A DNA stretch of 64,000 bases from Oscillospiraceae bacterium (lineage in GTDB: Bacteria; Bacillota; Clostridia; Oscillospirales; Oscillospiraceae): assembly GCA_018265835.1 (NCBI GenBank), contig JABLYK010000005.1, positions 15,595 through 79,594 of the forward strand, written 5' to 3'. This document shows positions 43,647 to 52,065 of the stretch, piece after piece (within the stretch, counting starts at the first letter, position 1; each line of letters begins with the position of its first letter). The notes below the pieces were generated by a model. That model worked only from the letters and a program-made list of their open reading frames with translations, was not told the origin of the DNA and did not search any database. The translations under genes and the position numbers were made by a program.

Positions 43647-44717
43647 ATGGACAATCTTCTCAGACTGCAGGCCGCCATCCGTGCGGCGGAGCTGGACGCG
43701 CTGCTGCTGATGGACGCGCGCAACCGCTATTACGCCACCGGCTTTCATTCGACGGACGGTGCCGTGGTCGTCACGGCGGATAAGGCGTTTTTTATTACGG
43801 ACTCGCGTTATATCGAGGCCGCGTGCGAAACGATCGGCGACCGGGCGGAAGTGCTGCTGTGCGACCGCGAGCGCCCCATGCGCCTGTGCCTGCAGACGAT
43901 CATCTCCGACTGCGGCGTGCAGAAGCTTGGCGCGGAGGACGGCACGCTCACCTATGCGGACTATCTGAATCTGGAGCGGCTGCTGGGCCTGCGCCTGATT
44001 CCCGCGCAGGAGCTGATCTTGAACCTGCGCCAGAGCAAGCAGCCGCACGAGCTGGCCTTCATGCGGCAGGCGCAGGAGATCACCGACCGCGCCTTCGCGG
44101 AGGTGCTGCCGCTCATCCGGCCCGGCGTGACGGAGCGGGAGCTTGCGGCAGAGCTGGTGTACCGGATGCTGAAGCACGGCGCGGAGGGCAACTCCTTTGA
44201 CCCCATTGTGATCACCGGCCGGAAAACGAGCATGCCGCACGGTGTCCCCGGCGACGTGGCCATTCAGAACGGCGATTTTGTGACGATGGACTTCGGCTGC
44301 CTGAAGGGCGGCTACTGCTCGGACATGACGCGAACCGTGGCGGTCGGCCACGTGAGCGAGGAGATGCGCAAGGTGTATGACACCGTGCTGCGCGCGCAGC
44401 TTGCCGGCATCGCCGCGGCGCGCGCGGGCGTCACCGGCGCGGAGCTCGACGGCGCAGCCCGCAGCGTCATTGCAAACGCGGGGTATGGCGCGTATTTCGG
44501 CCACAGCTTTGGTCACAGTCTCGGTCTGGAGATCCACGAGGCGCCGAACGCCGCGCCGAACAATGGCCGGCCCATGCCCGAGCACGCAGTCGTTTCCGCC
44601 GAGCCGGGCATTTACCTGTCGGGGCGCTTCGGCGTGCGCATCGAGGATGTGCTGCATCTGACCGCAGACGGCGCGGAGGATTTCACAAAATCCCCGAAAG
44701 AACTGATGATTCTCTGA
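43647..44717 (+). CDS. M24 family aminopeptidase (Xaa-Pro peptidase)
   Basis: A 356-residue creatinase-fold peptidase. The N-terminal domain is at ~1-125. Metal ligands are visible in VTMDFGCLKGGYCSDMTRTV (two Asp), GHSFGHSLGLEIHE (His), SAEPGIYL (Glu) and VRIEDVLHL (Glu). The family removes N-terminal residues before proline or splits Xaa-Pro dipeptides in the cytoplasm. Length matches the common Firmicutes form found just upstream of efp, as it is here. AGGGAGGA precedes ATG. Confidence 0.92.
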   Translation: MDNLLRLQAAIRAAELDALLLMDARNRYYATGFHSTDGAVVVTADKAFFITDSRYIEAACETIGDRAEVLLCDRERPMRLCLQTIISDCGVQKLGAEDGTLTYADYLNLERLLGLRLIPAQELILNLRQSKQPHELAFMRQAQEITDRAFAEVLPLIRPGVTERELAAELVYRMLKHGAEGNSFDPIVITGRKTSMPHGVPGDVAIQNGDFVTMDFGCLKGGYCSDMTRTVAVGHVSEEMRKVYDTVLRAQLAGIAAARAGVTGAELDGAARSVIANAGYGAYFGHSFGHSLGLEIHEAPNAAPNNGRPMPEHAVVSAEPGIYLSGRFGVRIEDVLHLTADGAEDFTKSPKELMIL

Positions 44718-44776
44718 AAAAATACGGCGGCAGACGTGTATTTTCTGTTTGACGGCAGAAAAATAAGAAATACGGC

Positions 44777-44805
44777 TTGCCAAACAGTACCGAATCGTGT
44801 AAAAT
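44777..44805 (+). promoter_or_regulatory. Promoter for efp
   Basis: TTGCCA at 44777-44782, 17-base spacer, TAAAAT at 44800-44805. GAGGAGG lies just before the efp start. Confidence 0.75.
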
Positions 44806-44849
44806 ACTTAAAGTCATTTTTTATAATTATTCTTGAGGAGGATTTATAT

Positions 44850-45413
44850 ATGATTACTGCAGGCGATTTCAGAAACGGCGTTACCTTTGAAATGGACGGG
44901 CAGGTCATGCAGGTCGTGGAGTTCCAGCACGTCAAGCCCGGTAAGGGCGCTGCGTTCGTCCGCACCAAGATGAAGAACGTCATCACCGGCGCTGTGACCG
45001 AAACTTCCTTCAACCCCACCGCGAAGTTCGAGGAAGCGACCATCGAGCGCAAGAGCATGGAATACAGCTATAACGACGGCAACCTGTACTACTTCATGGA
45101 TCCTGAGACCTTTGAGCTGATCCCGATCGACGAGAGCGTTCTGGGCGACAATTTCCGCTTCGTGAAGGAGAATATGGTCTGCACGGTCAGCTCCTACAAG
45201 GGCAAGACCTTTATGGTCGAGCCGCCCACGTTTGTCGAGCTGGAAGTTACCGATACCGATCCGGGCTTCGCCGGCAACACCGCCACGAACGCCACCAAGC
45301 CTGCAACGCTTGAAACCGGCGCTGAAATCAAGGTTCCCCTGTTCATCAGCACGGGCGACCGCATCCGCGTCGATACCCGCGTGGGCGAGTATCTGGAGCG
45401 CGCGAAGGGCTAA
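44850..45413 (+). CDS. efp: Elongation factor P
   Basis: A 187-residue translation factor that helps ribosomes stalled at polyproline. All three beta-barrel domains are present. The N-terminal loop VKPGKGAAF places Lys32 at the tip that is modified in many species. The C-terminal signature is LFISTGDRIRVDTRVGEYLERA. The window holds Pro-rich proteins such as the VanW-type protein tail, which are expected clients. It has its own promoter and a strong terminator. Confidence 0.97.
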   Translation: MITAGDFRNGVTFEMDGQVMQVVEFQHVKPGKGAAFVRTKMKNVITGAVTETSFNPTAKFEEATIERKSMEYSYNDGNLYYFMDPETFELIPIDESVLGDNFRFVKENMVCTVSSYKGKTFMVEPPTFVELEVTDTDPGFAGNTATNATKPATLETGAEIKVPLFISTGDRIRVDTRVGEYLERAKG

Positions 45414-45426
45414 TCGCAATCCAAAT

Positions 45427-45462
45427 AAAAAAACACCTGCACAGTTGTGCAGGTGTTTTTTG
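45427..45462 (+). terminator. Bidirectional terminator after efp
   Basis: AAAAAACACCTGCACA pairs with TGTGCAGGTGTTTTTT. It serves efp (plus) and the convergent PfoR-like gene (minus). Confidence 0.9.
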
Positions 45463-45475
45463 CTGCTGTGGTGCG

Positions 45476-46594
45476 TTAATCCAACTTCAGGTCGCCCTCT
45501 TTGATCCAGCCGATCTTGCGGCAGAGCAGGCCGAGCGCCCAGCAGATGATGCCGGGGAGCACGAGGCAGACGAGAACAAGACCCAGCCAGTCCATAAAGC
45601 CCGGCGCGATGGCCACGGCGCCGTTGGCGACGGCGGCCTCGCTGGGCGCGACCCAGCCGGTCCAGACGCCGATGGGACCGCACAGGCCGCAGGTGCCCAT
45701 GCCGGAGTTGACGGCTGCGCCGTTCATCTCCAGCTTGAAGATGCACGTGGAAATGGGGCCGGTGATGGCGGAAGTAACGATGGCGGGGAGCCAGATCTTC
45801 GGGTTGCGCACGATGTTGCCCATCTGGAGCATGGAGGTGCCAAGACCCTGACTGACGAGACCGCCCCAGCGGTTTTCCCGAAAACTCATCACGGCGAAGC
45901 CCACCATGTTCGCGCAGCACCCGGCGACTGCAGCGCCACCGGCAAGCCCGGTGAGGGAAAGCGCGGCGCAGATGGCGGCGGAGGAGATCGGCAGCGTCAG
46001 CGCAATGCCGACCACGACGGACACGATGATGCCCATGATGAACGGCTGCTGCTGCGTCGCCCACATGATGAGATTGCCGACCCAGCTTGCCGCTTTGCCG
46101 ATGGGCGCGGCCACGAGCATGGCAAGCCCGATGCCGACCAGAATCGTGACGATTGGGGTGACAAGAATGTCGATCTTCGTCTCTTTTGAGACGGCCTTGC
46201 CGAACTCGGCGGCGATGCACGCAGTGACGAGCACGGCCAGCGGGCCGCCCGCACCGCCCATGGCGTTCGTGGCGAAGCCGACCGGCACAAGCGAGAACAG
46301 CACCATTGCCGGTGCGTGCAGCGCATACCCGATGGCGACGGCCATGGCCGGGCCGACCATGAGCGAAGCGCAACCGCCGATCGTATAGCCGACCTTGTTC
46401 GGCGTGGCGCCGAGTTCAAAGATGATTTGATTCAGGAACCCGATGTGGAACTGCTGTCCCAGCGTGTTCAGAATCGTGCCGATGAGCAGGGAGCAAAACA
46501 GACCCTGCGCCATCGCACCGAGCGCGTCGATCCCGTAGCGGCGCAGCGAGATCTCAATGTCCTTGCGCTTGAGAAACGCTTTGAATTTGCTCAT
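45476..46594 (-). CDS. PfoR/PTS-IIC-like membrane transporter, predicted niacin-regulated
   Basis: A 372-residue membrane protein with about ten hydrophobic segments, of the PTS EIIC-like PfoR group: IDALGAMAQGLFCSLLIGTIL, ATPNKVGYTIGGCASLMVGPAMAVAIGYAL, GGAGGPLAVLVTACIAAEFGK, and FKLEMNGAAVNSGMGTCGLCGPIGVW. No PTS IIA or IIB domain or gene is adjacent, so sugar phosphorylation is doubtful. It follows niaR and pncB on the same strand and has its own strong promoter overlapped by a 40-bp palindrome. This context suggests uptake of nicotinate or a related vitamin; that is inference. GGAGG lies 8 bases before ATG. Confidence 0.85.
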   Translation of the reverse strand: MSKFKAFLKRKDIEISLRRYGIDALGAMAQGLFCSLLIGTILNTLGQQFHIGFLNQIIFELGATPNKVGYTIGGCASLMVGPAMAVAIGYALHAPAMVLFSLVPVGFATNAMGGAGGPLAVLVTACIAAEFGKAVSKETKIDILVTPIVTILVGIGLAMLVAAPIGKAASWVGNLIMWATQQQPFIMGIIVSVVVGIALTLPISSAAICAALSLTGLAGGAAVAGCCANMVGFAVMSFRENRWGGLVSQGLGTSMLQMGNIVRNPKIWLPAIVTSAITGPISTCIFKLEMNGAAVNSGMGTCGLCGPIGVWTGWVAPSEAAVANGAVAIAPGFMDWLGLVLVCLVLPGIICWALGLLCRKIGWIKEGDLKLD

Positions 46595-46622
46595 GAGGAA
46601 CCCTCCATGATGTGATACAAAA

Positions 46623-46662
46623 AGTAGGCCTTACAGGTGTCATGACACCTGTAAGGCCTACT
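46623..46662 (-). promoter_or_regulatory. Perfect 40-bp palindromic operator (NiaR-like)
   Basis: AGTAGGCCTTACAGGTGTCA followed directly by its exact reverse complement. The core TTACAGGTGTCA/TGACACCTGTAA resembles, from memory, NiaR (YrxA) sites with ACA...TGT half-sites. It starts at the -10 box of the minus-strand promoter and covers the transcription start. The niaR gene is 74 bases away. On the minus strand a T5 run follows, so it could also form a hairpin. Confidence 0.8.
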
Positions 46663-46688
46663 ATAATCGCCTTGCCCCGACTTGTCAA
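46660..46688 (-). promoter_or_regulatory. Strong sigma-A promoter for PfoR-like gene
   Basis: On the minus strand, TTGACA (46688-46683), 17-base spacer, TATAGT (46665-46660). The last bases of the -10 lie in the palindrome. Confidence 0.85.
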
Positions 46689-46735
46689 TGCAAGTTTACC
46701 TTCTGACAATGTTTTTCTGCGTTTGCCGCGGCCGT

Positions 46736-47248
46736 TTATTCCTCCAGCAGGAAGCCCACCTCGCGCAGCGCCGCGCAGGTGCGGCGGTAGGCGGCCTCAT
46801 CCGGGCAGCGGAGCGTGTGCAGGTGGATGCCGCCGGTCAGTGCGCTCAGGGGCGTGGCGCCCTCCTGCGTCAGCCGCTCCATGAACTGCGCCACGTCGTA
46901 GCGGCTGGAGAGCTGGAGCTGGCCGGTGAGCTGGCCATAGACCGCGTGCTCCACCACCACGTCCAGCACGGTGCAGCCGTTGTCCACCATGATGAGCAGC
47001 TCCTGCTCCGTGCCGTCGAGCGCGTGGCGGCAGGCGACGGTGCGGATCACGCCCGGCTCCTTCCGGGACAGGACATAGCCGCGCGGCGTGGCGGAAATGT
47101 CCGCCCCGGCGGCGCGCAGCAGCGCAATGTCGCCCACGATGACCTGACGGCTGACGGAGAAGCGGGCGGCGAGTGCGGACGCGCTTACCGGAGCTTCCGC
47201 CGCAGCAAGCGCGGCGGAGATGGCCTTGCGCCGTGCAGATGCTTCCAT
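46736..47248 (-). CDS. niaR: NiaR-type transcriptional repressor (HTH + 3H domain)
   Basis: A 170-residue regulator. A helix-turn-helix of HTH_11 type (VSASALAARFSVSRQVIVGDIALLRAAG, ~21-48) is followed by a 3H domain with conserved His75, His101, His142 and His144 (IHLHTL). NiaR binds nicotinate, usually with a metal held by such His residues, and represses NAD-precursor uptake and salvage genes. It lies 14 bases after pncB on the same strand, and a palindrome fitting its expected operator is just downstream. CGGAGG precedes ATG. Confidence 0.9.
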   Translation of the reverse strand: MEASARRKAISAALAAAEAPVSASALAARFSVSRQVIVGDIALLRAAGADISATPRGYVLSRKEPGVIRTVACRHALDGTEQELLIMVDNGCTVLDVVVEHAVYGQLTGQLQLSSRYDVAQFMERLTQEGATPLSALTGGIHLHTLRCPDEAAYRRTCAALREVGFLLEE

Positions 47249-47262
47249 GCCGTACCTCCGTT

Positions 47263-48711
47263 TCAGCCGCGGGCGTTGAGCAGGTCGAGCTTGATCTTCA
47301 GCAGCTTGTCCGACAAATCCACATAGTAATTGTGCGGATTGTCAAAACGCAGCACCTCCGGCCAGAGCGTTTCGATCTGCTTGGCGCAGTATGCCTTGAT
47401 TGCGTCGAGCGACGGCTTCTCATACACGAGCTTGCCGTCCCGGAAGATCGGCACGAGCAGCTCCTTTGCGACGAAGTCGGTCATGATCTTCTTCTTCCAT
47501 GTGGCGTCGGGGTCGCAGATCTCCAGTGGCTGCGTATCGTCCACGGCCTCGTCGTGCAGGCAGATGTAATCGGCCTCGGCCATGCCGCTGTCGCGGCCGT
47601 AAAAGCGGTAGACCTTTTTGAAATGCGGGTTCGTGATCTTGCCCACGTTTTCGCTGATCTTGATCTTTGGGATGATGTTGCCGGCATCGTCCTCCACGGC
47701 GGCAAGCTTGTACACCCCGCCGAATACCGGCTCGCTGCGCGCGGTGATGAGACGTTCGCCCACGCCGAACGCGTCGATCTGCGCGCCCTGCCGCAGCAGG
47801 CCGAGGATCAGCCGCTCGTCGAGCGCGTTGGACACGGTGATTTTGCAGTCCGGCCAGCCGGCGTCGTCGAGCATTTTGCGCGCGCGCTTGGTCAGATATG
47901 CGATGTCGCCGGAGTCGAAGCGGATGCCGCAGTTTGTGATGCCGAGCGGACGAAGCACCTCGTCGAATGCGCGGATGGCGTTCGGCACGCCGGACTGCAG
48001 GCTGTTATAGGTATCCACCAGCAGCGTGGCGTTGGTGGGATAGGTCTTGCAGTAGGCGCGGAAGGCGTCCAGCTCGGAGTCAAACATCTGCACCCACGAG
48101 TGCGCCATTGTGCCGCCGGCGCGCACGCCGTAGAGCTGGTCGGAGATGGTGCAGGCCGTCCCGGCGCAGCCGCCGATGTAGGCTGCCCGCGCGCCGAGAA
48201 TCGCGCCGTCTGCCCCCTGCGCGCGGCGGGAGCCGAACTCCAGCACCGTCCGCCCGCCGGCTGCTCGGCAGACGCGGTTGGCCTTCGTGGCGATCAGGCT
48301 CTGGTGGTTGAGCTGCAGCAGCACATAGGTCTCGATGAGCTGTGCCTGAATCGCGGGGGCGCGCACCGTCATGATCGGCTCGCGCGGGAAGATGGGCGTG
48401 CCCTCCGGCACGGCCCAGATGTCGCCCGTGAAATGGAAGTTTTTTAAATATGTGAGAAAGTCCTCCGAGAACAGGTTCCGCCCGCGGAGATAGGCAATGT
48501 CCTCGTCGGAGAAGTGCAGGGTTTCCACGTAATCAATGACCTGCTCCAGTCCCGCCGCGATGGCGACGCCGCCGCCGTCCGGCACCTCGCGGAAAAACAC
48601 GTCGAAATAGGTGATGCGATCCTTCAGACCGTGGTCGAAGTAGCCGTTGCCCATGGTCAGCTCATAAAAATCGCAGAGCATCGTCATGTTCAGCTTTGCA
48701 TTCGGGTCCAT
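47263..48711 (-). CDS. pncB: Nicotinate phosphoribosyltransferase
   Basis: A 482-residue enzyme of the NAD salvage (Preiss-Handler) pathway that converts nicotinate and PRPP to nicotinate mononucleotide. Family landmarks: LCDFYELTMGNGYFDHG, DVFFREVPDGGG, VLEFGSRRAQGADGA, TMAHSWVQMF, LLVDTYNSLQSGV and GIRFDSGDIAYL. Length fits the longer bacterial PncB form. AGGAGG precedes ATG at 48711. It leads an operon with niaR. No niacin operator is seen at its own promoter. Confidence 0.95.
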   Translation of the reverse strand: MDPNAKLNMTMLCDFYELTMGNGYFDHGLKDRITYFDVFFREVPDGGGVAIAAGLEQVIDYVETLHFSDEDIAYLRGRNLFSEDFLTYLKNFHFTGDIWAVPEGTPIFPREPIMTVRAPAIQAQLIETYVLLQLNHQSLIATKANRVCRAAGGRTVLEFGSRRAQGADGAILGARAAYIGGCAGTACTISDQLYGVRAGGTMAHSWVQMFDSELDAFRAYCKTYPTNATLLVDTYNSLQSGVPNAIRAFDEVLRPLGITNCGIRFDSGDIAYLTKRARKMLDDAGWPDCKITVSNALDERLILGLLRQGAQIDAFGVGERLITARSEPVFGGVYKLAAVEDDAGNIIPKIKISENVGKITNPHFKKVYRFYGRDSGMAEADYICLHDEAVDDTQPLEICDPDATWKKKIMTDFVAKELLVPIFRDGKLVYEKPSLDAIKAYCAKQIETLWPEVLRFDNPHNYYVDLSDKLLKIKLDLLNARG

Positions 48712-48751
48712 GATTTCGCCTCCTGAGTTTTTTCAAAAAAGATTACTTTTC

Positions 48752-48780
48752 ATTATAGCCACACCCGCAGAGCAAAGCAA
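48752..48780 (-). promoter_or_regulatory. Promoter for pncB-niaR
   Basis: On the minus strand, TTGCTT (48780-48775), 17-base spacer, perfect TATAAT (48757-48752). No palindrome like that at 46623 overlaps it. Confidence 0.75.
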
Positions 48781-48829
48781 CCATTATAAATTTAACAAAG
48801 AAAATCGGCCGAACTGTGCCATGGGGACG

Positions 48830-48858
48830 TTGACATCGGGGAGCGGTTGTTATATCTT
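48830..48858 (+). promoter_or_regulatory. Promoter for transketolase operon
   Basis: TTGACA at 48830-48835, 17-base spacer, TATCTT at 48853-48858. TAGGAGGA precedes the start at 48893. Confidence 0.65.
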
Positions 48859-48892
48859 TGTGGAGACAAGAATTCGTAGGAGGAATACCATC

Positions 48893-49723
48893 ATGTCTCT
48901 GACACCTGAGCGGGAGGCGGAACTCCGGGCGCTGTGCCGGCAGTACCGGATCGACGTGCTCACCGCAATCCACGGCGCACAGTCCGGCCATCCGGGCGGA
49001 AGTCTTTCCGTTTGTGAAATCCTGACGCTGCTCTACCAGCAGCGTATGCATCTCGACGCGCAGCAGCCGGACGATCCGGACCGCGACCGGCTCGTGCTCT
49101 GCAAGGGGCACGCGGCTCCGATGCTGTACCGCAACCTCATTGGAAAGGGCTTTCTGCCGGAGGACGCCATGAGCACGCTGCGCCGCGCCAACAGTCTGCT
49201 GCAGGGGCACCCGTCCGTGCACACGCCGGGCGTGGAGATGCCGTCCGGCCCGCTGGGCATCGGGCTGGCCGCTGCGCAGGGCATGGCGCTCGGCCTGAAG
49301 CTGAACGGTTCCGGCGCGCGCGTGTACGCCGTGCTCGGAGACGGCGAGCTGGACGAGGGCGCGGTCTGGGAGGCGGCGGCCTCCGCAGTGAAGTTTGAGC
49401 TGGACAACCTCACCGCCATTGTGGACTGGAACAAGGTACAGCTCGACGGCACGACCGATGAGATTATGCCGCTGCGTGACCTGCCCGGCAAGTGGAAGGC
49501 TTTCGGCTGGAACGTGCTGCGCTGCGACGGGCACGATCTCAAGGCGCTCGACGCGGCGCTGGATGCGGCGGAGGCCTGCAAGGGCGTGCCGACCGTCATT
49601 CTGGCGGACACCGTCAAGGGCAAGGGCGTGTCCTTTATGGAGGGCAAGGCGGCCTGGCACGGCAAGGCCATTCCGGAAGCGGAATTCAAGCAGGCAATGC
49701 AGGAACTGGGAGGTGCGGACTGA
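48893..49723 (+). CDS. Transketolase, N-terminal subunit
   Basis: A 276-residue thiamine-diphosphate-binding half of transketolase. Motifs: AIHGAQSGHPGGSLSVCEIL, LCKGHAAPMLY, PSGPLGIGLAAAQGMALGL, and the ThDP motif GDGELDEGAVWEAA...NLTAIVDWNKVQLDG. In this split form it works with the C-terminal subunit encoded next, whose start overlaps this stop (TGATG). The enzyme moves two-carbon units in the pentose phosphate pathway. Split transketolases are common in Clostridia. Confidence 0.95.
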   Translation: MSLTPEREAELRALCRQYRIDVLTAIHGAQSGHPGGSLSVCEILTLLYQQRMHLDAQQPDDPDRDRLVLCKGHAAPMLYRNLIGKGFLPEDAMSTLRRANSLLQGHPSVHTPGVEMPSGPLGIGLAAAQGMALGLKLNGSGARVYAVLGDGELDEGAVWEAAASAVKFELDNLTAIVDWNKVQLDGTTDEIMPLRDLPGKWKAFGWNVLRCDGHDLKALDAALDAAEACKGVPTVILADTVKGKGVSFMEGKAAWHGKAIPEAEFKQAMQELGGAD

Positions 49724-50658
49724 TGGCAAAATCCATTCGTGAAGTATATGGTACCGTTCTGGCCGAGCTGGGCGATACGAATGAAAATATCGTCGTGCTC
49801 GACGCCGACCTTTCCGGCTCCACCAAGACGGCCATTTTCAAAAAGGCGCATCCGGAGCGGTTTTTCAACATGGGCATCGCCGAGTCCGACATGGTCGCCA
49901 CGGCGGCGGGCCTGTCCACAACCGGGAAGATTCCGTTTGTGAACACGTTCACCGTGTTTCTCACGACGCTGGGGCTGATCTCCGCGCGCGCGCAGGTCTG
50001 CTACGGCAACCTGAACGTGAAGTTCGGCGGCGCGTACTGCGGCATGTCCGACGCGCTTGACGGCGCGACGCACCACGCCACCGAGGACATCGCGGTCATG
50101 CGTTCGCTGCCGAACATGACGGTGCTTGTGCCGTCCGACGAGACGAGCACCCGCTGGGCGACGCAGTACGCGGTCGAAACCTATGGCCCGATGTACCTGC
50201 GCCTGTCGCGCGACGTGTACCCCGACCTGTACCCCGCGGGCACGAAGTTCGAGTGCGGCAAGGGCGCGATTGTGCGCGACGGCACGGATGTGACCGTGAT
50301 CGCCTGCGGCCTGATGGTGCACAAGGCCATGGAGGCGGCGGAGCTTCTGGCGCAGAAGGGCGTTTCCGTGCGCGTGGTGGACATGTACTCCATCAAGCCG
50401 ATCGACAGGGAACTGATTTTGCAGTGCGCGCGCGAAACCGGCGCAATCGTCACGGCGGAGGAGCACAACATCTGCGGCGGCCTCGGCGGCGCTGTGGCTG
50501 AGGTGCTTGCGTGGGGCGGCGCGGCCGCGCCGACGGAGTTTGTCGGCATTCAGGACACCTTCACCGAGTCCGGCCCGTATGCGGAGCTTCTGGCGAAGTA
50601 CGGCGTGGACGCGAACGGCGTTGTCGCCGGCATTGAAAAGGTGCTTGCGAGAAAATAA
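49723..50658 (+). CDS. Transketolase, C-terminal subunit
   Basis: A 311-residue partner subunit. It contains the pyrimidine-binding domain (NIVVLDADLSGSTKT, FFNMGIAESDMVATAAGLSTTGKIPFVNTFTVFLT) and the C-terminal transketolase domain (VRVVDMYSIKPIDRELI, GAIVTAEEHNICGGLGGAVAEVLA). Together with the upstream gene it makes a complete enzyme. The start is fixed by GGGAGG before ATG 49723. A terminator follows. Confidence 0.95.
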   Translation: MAKSIREVYGTVLAELGDTNENIVVLDADLSGSTKTAIFKKAHPERFFNMGIAESDMVATAAGLSTTGKIPFVNTFTVFLTTLGLISARAQVCYGNLNVKFGGAYCGMSDALDGATHHATEDIAVMRSLPNMTVLVPSDETSTRWATQYAVETYGPMYLRLSRDVYPDLYPAGTKFECGKGAIVRDGTDVTVIACGLMVHKAMEAAELLAQKGVSVRVVDMYSIKPIDRELILQCARETGAIVTAEEHNICGGLGGAVAEVLAWGGAAAPTEFVGIQDTFTESGPYAELLAKYGVDANGVVAGIEKVLARK

Positions 50659-50666
50659 AAGGAAAG

Positions 50667-50698
50667 ACGGGCAGGCCGGAATGGCCTGCCCGTTTTTG
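50667..50698 (+). terminator. Terminator after transketolase operon
   Basis: ACGGGCAGGCC-GGAAT-GGCCTGCCCGT followed by T5. Confidence 0.9.
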
Positions 50699-50706
50699 GA
50701 GGCAGC

Positions 50707-51786
50707 ATGAAGCAGCGGTTTTTTGCGCCCGGCCGCACGGAGCTGGCCGGAAATCATACCGATCACCAGAACGGCCGCGTGCTCGCAGCGCCGGTCGATC
50801 GCGGTATTGCGGCGGAGGTCATCCGCAATGCGGACGGCGTCATCTGCATTGCGTCGGACGGGTTCGCGTCCTTTTCCGTCGCAATCGACGATCTTGCGCC
50901 GCGCGAGACGGAATTCGGCACGCCGCAGGCGCTGGTGCGTGGCGTGGCGGCGGCGCTGCGGGAAGCGGGCGGTGTGGTCTGCGGGTTTGATGCGCATGTT
51001 GTGTCGCAGCTGAAGCCGGGCGGCGGCCTGTCGTCCTCGGCGGCGTTTGAGATCCTGATCGGCCGCATTTTCAACGCGCTCTGCAACGGCGGCGCGCTGG
51101 ATGCGCGCACGCTCGCGGAGCTTGGCCGGCAGGCGGAAAACCGGCATTTTGGAAAACCCTCCGGCCTGATGGATCAGCTTGCGTGCGCTATGGGCGGCGC
51201 GGTGTATCTCGACTTTCAGACCGGCGAGGTGCAGCGTATGGATGCAGACTTTGCCGCCATGGGGCTGACGCTGTGCCTGACCGACACGGGCGGCAGCCAT
51301 GCGGGACTGACGGCGGCCTATGCCGGGATCCCGGCGGATATGCGCGCCGTAGCGGCACGGTTCGGCGCAGAGCGACTGGCCGATGTGCCGCCGGAGACGT
51401 TCTTAGCCCGCCGGGAGCCGGGTTGCGCGTTTGACCGCGCGGCGCACTTTTTCGCGGAAAACGAGCGGGTGCCGCAGATGCGCGACGCGCTGCTGCGCCG
51501 CGATGCACCGGCATACCTGCGCCTGATGAACGCCTCCGGCCGCTCGTCCGAGACGCTGCTGCGCAACATCCGCGCGCCGCTGGGAGACGACCGGCTGGCG
51601 CGGGGGCTTGCGTTGTCCGCGCAGCATCTGGAGGGGATTGGCGCGTGGCGCGTCCACGGCGGTGGCTTTGCCGGATGCGTGCAGGCGCTGCTGCCGGACG
51701 CGGCGTTTCCGGCCTATCAGGCGGAGATGGATGCGGCGTTCGGCGCGGGCGCGTGTCAGAAAATCAAAATCACCGGAACGGATTGA
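50707..51786 (+). CDS. Galactokinase-like GHMP kinase
   Basis: A 359-residue GHMP-family sugar kinase. The galactokinase signature appears as FFAPGRTELAGNHTDHQNG near residues 5-23, the ATP loop is LKPGGGLSSSAAFEILIG, and the C-terminal motif is WRVHGGGFAGCVQALL. The segment GKPSGLMDQLACAMGG fits galactokinase. The first motif differs from the common GRVNLIGEHTDY, so another hexose or sugar acid is possible. No galT or galE is nearby. GGAGG precedes ATG. Its last codons are part of a hairpin repeated at 52003. Confidence 0.85.
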   Translation: MKQRFFAPGRTELAGNHTDHQNGRVLAAPVDRGIAAEVIRNADGVICIASDGFASFSVAIDDLAPRETEFGTPQALVRGVAAALREAGGVVCGFDAHVVSQLKPGGGLSSSAAFEILIGRIFNALCNGGALDARTLAELGRQAENRHFGKPSGLMDQLACAMGGAVYLDFQTGEVQRMDADFAAMGLTLCLTDTGGSHAGLTAAYAGIPADMRAVAARFGAERLADVPPETFLARREPGCAFDRAAHFFAENERVPQMRDALLRRDAPAYLRLMNASGRSSETLLRNIRAPLGDDRLARGLALSAQHLEGIGAWRVHGGGFAGCVQALLPDAAFPAYQAEMDAAFGAGACQKIKITGTD

Positions 51787-52037
51787 CCGTTCCGGTGATT
51801 GAGACTGTCAAAAAAGCAAAGCTTTTTTGACAGAGGGGATTGCGGCCTGACTGCAGCGCACTCGCTGTCCGCCAAAGGCGGACAGCTCGCACGTTTGCAG
51901 GCCGAGCAGTATTTTCTCCGCCGCACATGTCGCCGGAGAAAATGATTGGATTTTCTTTCGCCGCTCCGGCGGCGAAACTCTACGAGGTTTTTTGACAAAC
52001 TGAATCACCGGAACGGATTGACCGTTCCGGTGATTTT
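51768..52037 (+). repeat. MITE-like element flanked by a duplicated terminator hairpin
   Basis: The hairpin AATCACCGGAACG-GATTGAC-CGTTCCGGTGATT occurs at 51768-51800 (overlapping the galK stop) and again at 52003-52035, the second copy with a T run. Between them is a ~195-base element with imperfect terminal inverted repeats (CTGTCAAAAAAGC at 51804; TTTTTTGACA at 51988-51997) and three inner hairpins (GCTGTCCGCC/GGCGGACAGC, TTTTCTCCG/CGGAGAAAA, TTTCGCCGC/GGCGGCGAAA). It encodes no convincing protein. It looks like a small non-autonomous insertion that duplicated the terminator. Confidence 0.65.
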
Positions 52038-52065
52038 TGCGTGGATGATGGATGCAATCGGCGCT

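Noticed and set aside
45476..46594. A classical sugar PTS permease
   Set aside because: No IIA or IIB domain, HPr-linked gene or sugar enzyme is adjacent. The sequence fits the PfoR-type IIC-like group, and the regulatory context points to NAD metabolism.
51756..52008. Small overlapping peptides encoded across the repeat element after galK
   Set aside because: The frames follow the hairpins, have no ribosome sites and odd composition; the DNA is better explained as a non-coding repeat.
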